DNA from: DASVEE01 sp036399695 | GTDB lineage: Bacteria; Acidobacteriota; Thermoanaerobaculia; Gp7-AA8 | DNA: 22,985 nt | Assembly: GCA_036399695.1 (NCBI GenBank) | Contig: DASWMP010000398.1 | Span: 1 to 22,985 of the forward strand | Reading direction: 5' to 3' | Shown here: one piece after another, positions 14,573-21,253 of the stretch | Layout: each line of letters opens with the position of its first letter | How positions within the stretch are numbered: position 1 is the first letter of the stretch | Made by a program: the position numbers and the translations under genes | The notes under the pieces: model-generated | What the model was told of the DNA's origin: nothing | Seen by the model: the letters and a program-made list of their open reading frames with translations, nothing else | Database searches by the model: none

Positions 14573-15550
14573 TTACCTCTTCTTCGAGAGTCTGCGCAGG
14601 TGCGCTTCGCGCCGTGCGAATTCGCGGAATGGCACGGCCGGGATGCCCATGACCTTCGTATCGTCCGGCACGTCTTCGAGCACGGCGCTCTTGGCCGCGA
14701 CCTGCACGCGGCTGCCGATGTTCAGATGGCCGGCGAAGCCCGACTGCCCGGCCACGACGACGTAGTCGCCGAGCGTCGTCGAGCCGGCGATGCCGACCTG
14801 CGACACCAGCAGGCAGTGCTTGCCGATGCGGACGTTGTGGCCGATCTGCACGAGGTTGTCGATCTTCGTCCCCTCGCCGATCACCGTCTCGCCGAGCGCG
14901 CCGCGATCGACGGTCGTGCCGGCGCCGATCTCGACCTCGTCCTCGATGCGCACGCTGCCGACCTGCGGGATCTTGTGATGCTTGCCGCCTTCGGTGGCGA
15001 AGCCGTAACCATCCGCGCCGATCACGACCCCGCTGTGAATGATGCAGCGGCGGCCGATCTTAGTCCCGTAGTAGATCGAGACCTGCGGGTAGACGATCGT
15101 GCCGTCGCCGATGACCGAGCCGGGCTCGATCGTGACGTTCGGGTAGATGACAGCCCCGTCGCCAATCGTGACGTCGTCGCCGATGATCGTGAAGGCGCCG
15201 ATGGCCGCGGTCGCGGCAATGCGCGCGGTTGCAGCGATGTCCGCGTGGGGAGAAATGCCCCGCGGCGTCGGCCGCGCCGCGAAGAAGCGCGCCACGGTGC
15301 TGGCCATCGCAAAGTAGGGATTGGCCACACGGATCCAGCGGGGCGAATCACCCGGCAGATCGCTGGCCACCAGGACCGCGCCCGCCTGCGTGGTCTCCAC
15401 CTGCGGTGCGTACTTGGGATTCGAGAGAAAACTGAGCTGCCCCGCGGTTGCGTCGGCGAGCGGCGCAACGCCGGTGATCGTGAGATCGGCAGGACCGTCG
15501 TAACGGCCACTGACGAACTCGACGATGGATGAAATTGGGACGGCGGGCAT
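14573..15550 (-). CDS. lpxD: UDP-3-O-(hydroxyacyl)glucosamine N-acyltransferase LpxD
   Basis: Third-step lipid A acyltransferase of 325 residues. N-terminal uridine-binding domain (about 1-95; ITGVAPLADATAGQLSFLSN), long left-handed beta helix (about 100-290) and a basic C-terminal helix (REFARREAHLRRLSKKR). Catalytic His238 in LVQIGHNV corresponds to E. coli His239. VIGADGYGFATEGGKHHKIPQ is a strong LpxD signature. ATG 15550 has no Shine-Dalgarno but has TAGAAT 10 nt upstream. An intrinsic terminator after ompH separates it from the bamA-ompH part, so lpxD likely starts its own transcript running through fabZ, lpxA and the Gfo/Idh gene. Confidence 0.95.
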   Translation of the reverse strand: MPAVPISSIVEFVSGRYDGPADLTITGVAPLADATAGQLSFLSNPKYAPQVETTQAGAVLVASDLPGDSPRWIRVANPYFAMASTVARFFAARPTPRGISPHADIAATARIAATAAIGAFTIIGDDVTIGDGAVIYPNVTIEPGSVIGDGTIVYPQVSIYYGTKIGRRCIIHSGVVIGADGYGFATEGGKHHKIPQVGSVRIEDEVEIGAGTTVDRGALGETVIGEGTKIDNLVQIGHNVRIGKHCLLVSQVGIAGSTTLGDYVVVAGQSGFAGHLNIGSRVQVAAKSAVLEDVPDDTKVMGIPAVPFREFARREAHLRRLSKKR

Positions 15551-15560
15551 TCGGCGCGCG

Positions 15561-15566
15561 ATTCTA
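15561..15566 (-). promoter_or_regulatory. candidate -10 box for lpxD
   Basis: TAGAAT (within TATAGAAT) on the minus strand, followed by 10 nt and ATG 15550. It would drive a leaderless lpxD-fabZ-lpxA transcript. The same box and spacing occurs before the tautomerase gene. Confidence 0.45.
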
Positions 15567-15590
15567 TATCACCGGTTTGGACAGAGGCCC

Positions 15591-15690
15591 GATTGGCACC
15601 GATGGGACTTATGGGTCCAATGGGACTTACGGGACCAATGGGTTTCTCCATAGGTCCCATCGGTGCCATCTGTCCCAGAAGCCCCATCGG
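15591..15690. repeat. 9-bp-period foldback array upstream of lpxD
   Basis: Left side 15591-15642 has ATGGGACTT/ATGGGTCCA-like 9-bp units; the right side (about 15649-15690) carries complementary units. 15595-15614 pairs with 15649-15668 over 20 bp with one mismatch. It is the third copy of the family seen at 770-815 and 4488-4615. It lies between the ompH terminator and the lpxD promoter. Confidence 0.75.
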
Positions 15691-15701
15691 GTCCCTGCCA
15701 C

Positions 15702-15734
15702 AAAACCAAAAAAGCCTCCCTTGCGGGAGGCTTT
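15702..15734 (-). terminator. intrinsic terminator after ompH
   Basis: Read on the minus strand, AAAGCCTCCC (15734-15725) pairs with GGGAGGCTTT (15720-15711) around a 4-nt loop GCAA, followed by a T-rich tract (TTTTTTGGTTTTG). It begins 24 nt after the ompH stop. This is a canonical rho-independent terminator, ending bamA-ompH transcription before lpxD. Confidence 0.9.
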
Positions 15735-15757
15735 CGCACAGCTCAGAAGTAAGTTGC

Positions 15758-16294
15758 TTACTTCTTCGCGGCGGCCGGGGCGGCGGCGGTCTCGTTGAAG
15801 CGCTTGATGACGGAGTCGGTGATGTCGATCGCGTCCGAGGCGTAGACCAGGCCGGACTCGAACTTGTTGAAGATCATCGCCAGGCCCATCTCCTTACCGA
15901 TCGTGTCGATGATCGGCTTGATGCGGCTCTCGAGGGCCTGCAACTCGCGGTCGCGGGCTTCGCCCATTTCGCGGTCGGCGTCCTGCGCGAAGCGCTGCAT
16001 GTTGATCTTCTTGTCGGCGATCGACTTGGCCATGTCCTGCAGCTTGTCCTCGGAGAGGGAGATCCGCTTGGCGTTGGCGTCGGCTTCGAGCTTGCGGACT
16101 TCTTCGTCCATGGCCTTGGCCTTCTCGAGGCGCTCGTCCTGCATCTTCTTGAGCTTCTCGACGGCGGACTTGCCGGCGGTGGACTGCTGGAGGACGCGCT
16201 GCACGTCGATCACGGCAACGCGCGCCGGTACGTTCTGCGCGAACATCGGGGCCGCGAGCGCGGCAACTGCCATCGTAACGAGGAACTTCTTCAT
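15758..16294 (-). CDS. OmpH/Skp-family periplasmic chaperone
   Basis: Periplasmic holdase of 178 residues that keeps outer-membrane proteins soluble on the way to the Bam complex. Signal peptide about 1-19 (MKKFLVTMAVAALAAPMFA). The mature part starts with VARVAVIDVQRVLQQS-like OmpH sequence (PARVAVIDVQRVLQQSTAG), then long charged helices (about 45-125) that form the jellyfish-tentacle coiled coil, and a closing IIDTIGKEMGLAMIFNKFESGLVYASDAIDITDSVIKRFN core segment. AAGGAGA about 8 nt before ATG 16294 is a good Shine-Dalgarno. It follows bamA by 101 nt and precedes the terminator, the usual bamA-skp order. The tail is Ala/Lys-rich. Confidence 0.92.
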   Translation of the reverse strand: MKKFLVTMAVAALAAPMFAQNVPARVAVIDVQRVLQQSTAGKSAVEKLKKMQDERLEKAKAMDEEVRKLEADANAKRISLSEDKLQDMAKSIADKKINMQRFAQDADREMGEARDRELQALESRIKPIIDTIGKEMGLAMIFNKFESGLVYASDAIDITDSVIKRFNETAAAPAAAKK

Positions 16295-16395
16295 GCGGGA
16301 TTCTCCTTGATCTGATTCGCCCCGGCTTGCCGGAGCAGCTTACTCACTGTGGTGTTGCCTGAATTCCCAGACTGACTCGTTAAATCGGGGCCTTC

Positions 16396-18906
16396 TCAGA
16401 ACGTATTCCCGATCGTGAACTGGAACGTCTGGAACTCGTCGTCCGTCTTCTTCTGCGGGTTGAACGCGTAGATGAACCGCAGCGGGAACTGGAACACCGG
16501 GAGGAAGATCCGGAGCTCCGCGCCGACGCTGTAGCGCAGCTTCGAGAAGTCGATCGACTCCTTGTAACCGTACGCGTAGCCGGCGTCGCCGAACAGCACG
16601 AGGCGCAGCGGCTCGTTCACCTTCATGATGTACTCGAGGTTGTACACCTGATGGCTGTAACCGCCGACCGGTGACGAACGGCCGCCGGCCGTGAGCGTCT
16701 CACGCGGTCCGAGCGTGCCGTACTCGAAGCCACGCACCGAGAACTCGCCGCCGACGAGAAAGCGCTCGCCGGTCGGGATGCAGAGATCCTGGCCCGTCTC
16801 CTGGCGCTCGACGAAGGTGTGCACGCAATCGCCGTCGTTGAACGGCTGGATATACCCCGCCTCGACGTTGATGCTGAACGACGAGCGGCGCGAGACGCGG
16901 AAGAACTTCGTCGCCGCGATGGTCGGCTTGACCATGTCGATCGTGCCGCCGAGCGCGCCGCCGGCGTAGCCGATGCCTGCCGTGAAACGCGCGCCGCGCG
17001 TGGTGTCGAACGGGTTGTCGCGCGAGTCGTAGCGATACGTCGGCGCGATGGACGACATGGTGAACGTGTAGTCGGCGATGCTGGCCACCGGCACGTTGCC
17101 CTGGCCGTCCGGCGCATCGGTGAACTCGTAGTGCGTGCGGGTGCGCTCGATGCCGTAGACGACCGAGAAGCCGTCGAAGCGGCCGAGGCGATAGCCGTAA
17201 GCGATGGACCCGCCGCGGCCACGATCTTCAAAGCCGAACGACTCCGGATAGACGGTCGCGCGGTTGAAGACCGAGACGCCGAGGCTGTTCGGCGTGTCGA
17301 GGAACCAGGGGTCGGAGTACGAGAGGCTGAAGAAGTTCGTCCGGCGGCCACGCTGGTAGCTGAGACCGAAGTTCTCGCCTTCGCCGAGGAAGTTGCGCGT
17401 AGCGAACTGCGCCTGCACGAAGAAGCCGCCGCCCTCGGAGTAACCGCCGCCGAACTGGACGTCGTTCTTCCCTTCCTCGATGCCCTTGACCGTGATGTCG
17501 ACCGTCTTCGACTCCTGATTCACCTTGAAGTCAGGGTTGTCGTTGATCTTGAAGTAGCCGAGCTGGCCGAGCTTGTAGAGGCTCTGCTTGAAGGTCTCCA
17601 TGTCCATGATCATCCCCTCTTCGAGGAAGATCTCGCGGCGGAGGACCTTGTCTTTGGTGGTGGTGTTGCCCTGGAACTCGAGACGGCCGAGGCGGAACTG
17701 CTCCCCTTCGAAGACGCGGTACGTCACGTCGACGACGTTGCCGTCACGCTTGACGAATTCCGGATCGACGTAAGCGTAGATGTAGCCACGGCGCTGGTAG
17801 GCCTCACCGAACGCTTCGGCGCGGGTGGTGATCGGCTTGCGCGACATCGTCGCCCCCTTCTTGAGGGGGAACTCGCCGAGGATCTGGTCGCTCGTGAAGA
17901 CCGTGTTGCCCGTGACCGTCGCTTCGCCGAAGGTGTGGACCACACCTTCCTTGACCGGGATGATCAGCTTGACGCGCGGCTTCTTCGTGTTGCGGCCGAC
18001 CGTCTCGATCTGCGGCTCGCCGAACGAGATGTCCTGGTAGCCGTGGTCCTGGTAGTGGTTCTTGACGCGCTCGAGATCCTCGTCCAGCTTCGACGGGATG
18101 TAGAGGTTCTTCTTCCGGATCCAACTGATGAGGCCAGTTTCCTTGACCTCCTTCATGATGGTCCGGAGGCGGCGGTCGGAGAAGCGCTCGTTGCCGGTGA
18201 ACTCGATGTCGGCGACTTTGGCTTTGATGCCTTCGTTGACGACGAAGACAACGCGCTTCTCGTTCGCCTCGGTCATGTCCTCGAGCGTCGTGGTGACGGT
18301 GACGCCTTCGAAGCCACCTTCGGTGTAAGTGCGGCGGATCGTCTCACTGGCGCGGCGGATGAGCGACTGCTCGACCGTGTTGCCAATGTGCAGATCGATC
18401 TTTTCGCGCTCGAGGGCCTCGGTGATCTTCGCCGTCTGGAGCTCTTTGTTGCCGCGGTACTCGACCGAGCCGATACGCGGCCGCTCGCGAACGACGGCCC
18501 GGACGACCACACCGGCGTCTCCCTGCTCGGTCTCGATGCGGATGTCGTCGAACAGACCGGTCTGCCAGAGATTGAGGAAGTTGCGCTGGATGAACTCCGG
18601 GTTGTACGGCTCGCCGGGGACGATGCCGAGATAGACGCGGATCGTATCGCTGGCGACGGAGGTGTTGCCCTGGGCCTCGAAGCGCTCGATGGGCAAGCCT
18701 GTCAGCGGTGCGTTTGGATCGCGTCCGACGGGGGTGGTCTGCGGCTGCTGCGTCGGGGCGTCTGTGATCCGGCCAGTCGACGGGGTGTCGATGATGGTAC
18801 CGGGACGGGGACGTGGCGGCTGCTGCGGAGTGGATGGGGTCTGTGCTTGAGCCACGCCTGCCATGACGGCAAGCGAGAGCACAACGATAGCGAGAAATTG
18901 CGTCAT
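16396..18906 (-). CDS. bamA: outer-membrane protein assembly factor BamA
   Basis: Omp85-family insertase of 836 residues. Signal peptide about 1-21 (MTQFLAIVVLSLAVMAGVAQA), then a Pro/Thr/Gln-rich linker (about 23-70) not usual in E. coli BamA. POTRA domains span roughly 71-420 (each with GN-type turns: FEAQGNTSV, VEYRGNKEL, IEFTGNERF, ATVTGNTVF, LEFQGNTTT, i.e. five). The C-terminal barrel has the conserved VRGF motif (724-727) and ends in Phe (IGNTF), the outer-membrane signature. The frame extends to a GTG at 18966, but ATG 18906 is preferred because the signal peptide begins there. A TAGAAT about 93 nt upstream may be its promoter. It folds and inserts beta-barrels, including itself, and leads the bamA-ompH unit. 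Confidence 0.95.
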   Translation of the reverse strand: MTQFLAIVVLSLAVMAGVAQAQTPSTPQQPPRPRPGTIIDTPSTGRITDAPTQQPQTTPVGRDPNAPLTGLPIERFEAQGNTSVASDTIRVYLGIVPGEPYNPEFIQRNFLNLWQTGLFDDIRIETEQGDAGVVVRAVVRERPRIGSVEYRGNKELQTAKITEALEREKIDLHIGNTVEQSLIRRASETIRRTYTEGGFEGVTVTTTLEDMTEANEKRVVFVVNEGIKAKVADIEFTGNERFSDRRLRTIMKEVKETGLISWIRKKNLYIPSKLDEDLERVKNHYQDHGYQDISFGEPQIETVGRNTKKPRVKLIIPVKEGVVHTFGEATVTGNTVFTSDQILGEFPLKKGATMSRKPITTRAEAFGEAYQRRGYIYAYVDPEFVKRDGNVVDVTYRVFEGEQFRLGRLEFQGNTTTKDKVLRREIFLEEGMIMDMETFKQSLYKLGQLGYFKINDNPDFKVNQESKTVDITVKGIEEGKNDVQFGGGYSEGGGFFVQAQFATRNFLGEGENFGLSYQRGRRTNFFSLSYSDPWFLDTPNSLGVSVFNRATVYPESFGFEDRGRGGSIAYGYRLGRFDGFSVVYGIERTRTHYEFTDAPDGQGNVPVASIADYTFTMSSIAPTYRYDSRDNPFDTTRGARFTAGIGYAGGALGGTIDMVKPTIAATKFFRVSRRSSFSINVEAGYIQPFNDGDCVHTFVERQETGQDLCIPTGERFLVGGEFSVRGFEYGTLGPRETLTAGGRSSPVGGYSHQVYNLEYIMKVNEPLRLVLFGDAGYAYGYKESIDFSKLRYSVGAELRIFLPVFQFPLRFIYAFNPQKKTDDEFQTFQFTIGNTF

Positions 18907-18998
18907 AGCGTGAGTGAGCCTGCTGGCGTTCTGGACCTGAGACGGATGACCCGTGACGGAGGTCACGCCCGGGGATGAACACAGGGGAAACGCGGCGC

Positions 18999-19004
18999 AT
19001 TCTA
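18999..19004 (-). promoter_or_regulatory. candidate -10 box for bamA
   Basis: TAGAAT on the minus strand, about 92 nt before the bamA ATG. Unlike the other TANNNT boxes here, no start codon in the bamA frame lies just after it, so it would give a leader of about 85 nt. No clear -35. Confidence 0.3.
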
Positions 19005-19025
19005 CACGGGTCAGAGTTCAGCGCT

Positions 19026-19042
19026 CCGGGCCCGGCGCCCGG
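19026..19042 (-). terminator. GC-rich hairpin just after the tautomerase stop
   Basis: CCGGGC (19026-19031) pairs with GCCCGG (19037-19042) around a 5-nt loop, directly after the tautomerase stop codon at 19044. It lacks a T-tract, so termination activity is uncertain. Confidence 0.3.
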
Positions 19043-19043
19043 G

Positions 19044-19424
19044 CTAGGCGTATGTCGCTAAACCTTTTCCGAACGACCAGTTCTCTTTGGTGACCTCGGT
19101 GAGGGAGATCAGGACGTCGTCCGGGCGGACGTCGAGCGACTCCCCGAGCCGCCGGACGATGTCCGCGTAGAGGTTTCGCTTGATCTCGACGGTCCGGCCG
19201 TGGTTGAGGGTGATCTCGATGAAGATCACGTCGACGGAGCGCTCCACCCCCGCGTATGTAGGGTGTGCAATGAGACGGTCGGCCTCGACTTCGTCGATGA
19301 CCTGGAAGCGGTCGTCGGCGGGGACGTTGGCCTCGGCCACGAGCGCTTCATGGACGGCGTTGGCGAGCTCGCGGAGGTATTCGGCGGACTTTCCGTGGCG
19401 GAGGGTAATGCGTACGAGCGGCAT
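19044..19424 (-). CDS. tautomerase-family protein (Pro-1 type, MSAD-like length)
   Basis: Small enzyme of 126 residues. It begins MPLVRITLRHG, so removal of Met exposes Pro1, the catalytic residue of the tautomerase superfamily. Two beta-alpha-beta units (about 1-40 and 60-110) make it a double-length member like malonate semialdehyde decarboxylase and cis-CaaD rather than a short 4-oxalocrotonate tautomerase. Counted from Pro1, Asp37 (VPADDRFQV) and the C-terminal WSFGKG resemble MSAD, but the region where I recall MSAD carrying Arg73/Arg75 reads TLNHGRT, so that decarboxylase activity is doubtful. Substrate unknown. Start chosen because the family requires the MP start; the frame stays open upstream to 19637. 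Its ATG overlaps that of the divergent phosphatase. Confidence 0.85.
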   Translation of the reverse strand: MPLVRITLRHGKSAEYLRELANAVHEALVAEANVPADDRFQVIDEVEADRLIAHPTYAGVERSVDVIFIEITLNHGRTVEIKRNLYADIVRRLGESLDVRPDDVLISLTEVTKENWSFGKGLATYA

Positions 19425-20316
19425 GATGGCGGCGATTCTAGCGCTCGTCGCCACGATCGGGAGCGCCGCGCCGCCTCCGGGAACGCCCGCGGAGGTCACG
19501 CTCCGGTCCGCCAGCCCCGACCGCCTGAGGATCGTGGTGGTCGGCGATACCGGCACCGGCGCCGGGAAGGTGGCGGCCGGGATCGCGAAAATCCACCGCG
19601 CGGCGCCGGTCGACGCCATCATCCTGACGGGGGACAACTTCTATCCCTGCGGCGTCACGTCCGAAACGGACCCCCGCTGGAGGCTGGCGCTCCCGCTGAC
19701 GAAGATCGGTCCGCCCGTGCTCCCGGTCCTCGGCAACCACGACGTCGACTGCGGCAAGGCCGATCCGATGGCCCAGATCCGCGCCACCGGCCGGATCCCC
19801 GGATGGCAGTTCCCGGCGCGGCAGTACGTGGTCCGCTCCGGGCTGGCCACGTTCGCCATGCTCGATACGACACCGTTCGTCCGCGCCCGGAACCAGGATG
19901 CGGAAACGTTCCTCCGGACGGCGTTAACCGGGGCGACGACGCCCTGGCGCATCGTGGCCGGTCATCACCCGATCATCTCCTCCGGTTTCCACGGCTACTT
20001 TCCGCGCGACGAGGTGCGCCTGATGCGTCCGATGGCGGACGTGATGAAGTCGGTCGGCGCGGAGCTGTACCTCTGCGGCCACGACCACCACCTGGAACTG
20101 ATCCGCGGCAAGGTTCTGTACCTCGTCAGCGGCGCCGGCTCCGACCCCATCCCCCCGATCCGCCTCCGGCAGCGCACGATCTTCCCGTCCGAGATCGGCC
20201 GGGAACGGCTGGGTTTCGCGGTGGTGGAGCTGACCCGCGAGAAGGTCCGGGTGCGTTTCCACGACGGCGACGGGCGGCCTCGGGCGGGGTGGATCGAGCT
20301 CGGGCATCGGCGGTAA
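19423..20316 (+). CDS. purple-acid-phosphatase-like metallophosphoesterase, exported
   Basis: Dinuclear-metal phosphatase of 297 residues. N-terminal hydrophobic stretch MMAAILALVATIGSAA is a short signal peptide. Metal-ligand motifs come in the order of the purple acid phosphatase / TRAP group: GDTG (41-44), GDNFY (70-74, with the Tyr74 that colours these enzymes), GNHD (104-107), AGHHP (179-183) and GHDHH (219-223). DNFYPCGV is close to tartrate-resistant acid phosphatases. It likely removes phosphate from esters outside the cytoplasm. Starts at 19408 and 19426 are possible; 19423 is chosen for the signal peptide. GGAGGG at 19400-19405 would fit 19408 only poorly (2-nt spacing). Its start codon overlaps the divergent tautomerase start. 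Confidence 0.85.
   Translation: MMAAILALVATIGSAAPPPGTPAEVTLRSASPDRLRIVVVGDTGTGAGKVAAGIAKIHRAAPVDAIILTGDNFYPCGVTSETDPRWRLALPLTKIGPPVLPVLGNHDVDCGKADPMAQIRATGRIPGWQFPARQYVVRSGLATFAMLDTTPFVRARNQDAETFLRTALTGATTPWRIVAGHHPIISSGFHGYFPRDEVRLMRPMADVMKSVGAELYLCGHDHHLELIRGKVLYLVSGAGSDPIPPIRLRQRTIFPSEIGRERLGFAVVELTREKVRVRFHDGDGRPRAGWIELGHRR
19435..19440 (-). promoter_or_regulatory. candidate -10 box for the tautomerase gene
   Basis: TAGAAT on the minus strand, 10 nt before ATG 19424, inside the signal-peptide codons of the divergent phosphatase. The spacing is identical to that at lpxD and the Nudix gene. Confidence 0.4.
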
Positions 20317-20367
20317 TGGACACGAACTGATCTCGCGAGCGGGCGGAGAAGCGTCGGATTCAAGATT

Positions 20368-20650
20368 GAAAGCCGCGAAAGGATCCATCAAAGCGCGGCT
20401 TTCAACTTGAAAGGCGGGAAGCATCGATCAAAGCGACGCTTTCAACTTCAAAGGCGCGAAAGCATCCATCAAAGCGCCGCTTTCAACTCGAAAGGCGGGA
20501 AAGCATCCATCAAAGCGCCGCTTTCAACTTCGAAAGGCGCGAAAGCATCGATCAAAGCCGCTTTCAACTTTGAAAGGCGGGAAAGCGTCGATCAAAGCGC
20601 CGCTTTTGATTTGACATCCGGGAAGCATCGATCAAAGCGCCGCTTTCACG
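20368..20650. repeat. seven-unit tandem repeat, period 40-42 bp
   Basis: Units start at 20368, 20409, 20449, 20490, 20532, 20572 and 20613 (spacings 41, 40, 41, 42, 40, 41). The consensus includes GAAAGGCGGGAAAGCATCGA, then TCAAAGCGCCGCTTTCAACT. ATCAAAGC is kept in all units. Across each junction GCGCC(GC)TTTC faces GAAAGGCGC, so every repeat can fold into a stem of about 9 bp with a bulge. The period is not a multiple of three and drifts, so the 93-codon frame over it is not a repeat protein. It fills most of the 381-bp gap between the phosphatase and the kinase remnant. Confidence 0.9.
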
Positions 20651-20685
20651 ACGCGCAGCTGGCTGCCGAACCATCCAATGGGGAC

Positions 20686-20691
20686 TAGAAT
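20686..20691 (+). promoter_or_regulatory. candidate -10 box for the kinase remnant
   Basis: TAGAAT followed by 6 nt and ATG 20698, with no Shine-Dalgarno; leaderless geometry. The promoter looks intact although the gene is truncated. Confidence 0.4.
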
Positions 20692-20697
20692 CCATGC

Positions 20698-20892
20698 ATG
20701 CTCACCAGCGGCATGCGCGCGGGGCGCTACGAGATCGGCGAAAAGCTCGGCTCCGGCGGCATGGGGGAAGTCTGGCGCGCGACCGATACGGTGCTCGGGC
20801 GGGCCGTGGCCATCAAGGTGCTGTCACCCGCCATCGCGGCGAACCGGTTCATCCATGAGGCGCGCGCGGCGTCGGCGCTGAATCACCCGAAC
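20698..20892 (+). pseudogene. 5' remnant of a Ser/Thr protein kinase (PknB type)
   Basis: The first 65 codons match the N-lobe of a bacterial Hanks-type kinase: YEIGEKLGSGGMGEVWRATD (11-30) with the glycine-rich loop, the ATP lysine Lys40 in AVAIKVL, and the alpha-C glutamate Glu54 in HEARAASALNHPN. Homology stops exactly after HPN (usually followed by IV). The catalytic HRD loop, DFG, and any sensor domain are absent. The frame stays open to 21312 but encodes a repeat element and low-complexity sequence, not kinase. An active kinase is therefore impossible. The break lies 14 nt before a foldback element (20907-21122), which suggests insertion or deletion mediated by it. Confidence 0.85.
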
Positions 20893-20906
20893 AGGCGTGT
20901 CGAGGG

Positions 20907-21122
20907 CTGCACGCCGGAGGCGTGCCGTAAGGTAGCCGGTGGCAAGTGCCGAAGGCACGCCGCCACCGGATGCGAGTCCGCCCTCCACCTCGGCCCCGGC
21001 AGGGGTCGCGTACCGATCTCCGGCACCCCTCGCGGGGTGCAAATCTTTGCAATCGACACCGGCGGCAGCGCGCCTGCGGCGCTTGCACACCGGCTAATTT
21101 ACGTCACGCCTCCGGCGTGCAG
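20907..21122. repeat. 216-bp foldback element with ~45-bp imperfect terminal inverted repeats
   Basis: 20907-20930 and 21099-21122 are reverse complements over 24 bp with one mismatch. Pairing continues inward, with gaps and mismatches, through TAGCCGGTG and GCAAG to about 45 bp. Inside is a separate hairpin at 20936-20969 (CCGGTGGC with GCCACCGG and inner GTGCC with GGCAC). No transposase is present. This looks like a MITE or non-autonomous palindromic element. The following 21123-21200 shows nothing I can assign. Confidence 0.75.
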
Positions 21123-21204
21123 ACAGGTCGCGAAAGCCTCGTACAGGCGCACAGAGTGCGCCGATACCCTCGTGGGCGGGCGAGGGCCGCCCCGCGAGAA
21201 AACA

Positions 21205-21230
21205 AAAAGGCCGGCTTTCGCCGGCCTTTT
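21205..21230 (-). terminator. intrinsic terminator after clpC
   Basis: AAAAGGCCGGC (21205-21215) pairs with GCCGGCCTTTT (21220-21230) around loop TTTC. On the minus strand the stem is followed by T-rich sequence (TTTTTGTTTTCTC). It starts 23 nt after the clpC stop. The stem is symmetrical enough to stop plus-strand readthrough from the kinase remnant as well. Confidence 0.9.
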
Positions 21231-21253
21231 GTCGAAAAGATCACTAATGCGTT

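Noticed and set aside
16819..18978. 719-codon plus-strand frame opposite bamA
   Set aside because: Antisense shadow; Ala/Asp/Glu/Val-rich with no domains, while the bamA frame has all expected motifs.
19425..19637. N-terminal extension of the tautomerase to 19637
   Set aside because: The family needs Pro directly after the initiator Met, which is met only at 19424; the extension runs antisense to the phosphatase.
20368..20650. CRISPR array
   Set aside because: Nearly the entire 41-bp unit is conserved from copy to copy; there are no unique spacers and no cas genes.
20407..20688. 93-codon plus-strand frame over the tandem repeats, as a Lys-rich repeat protein
   Set aside because: The repeat period varies between 40 and 42 bp, so successive units are read in different frames and the peptide does not repeat. 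No start signal.
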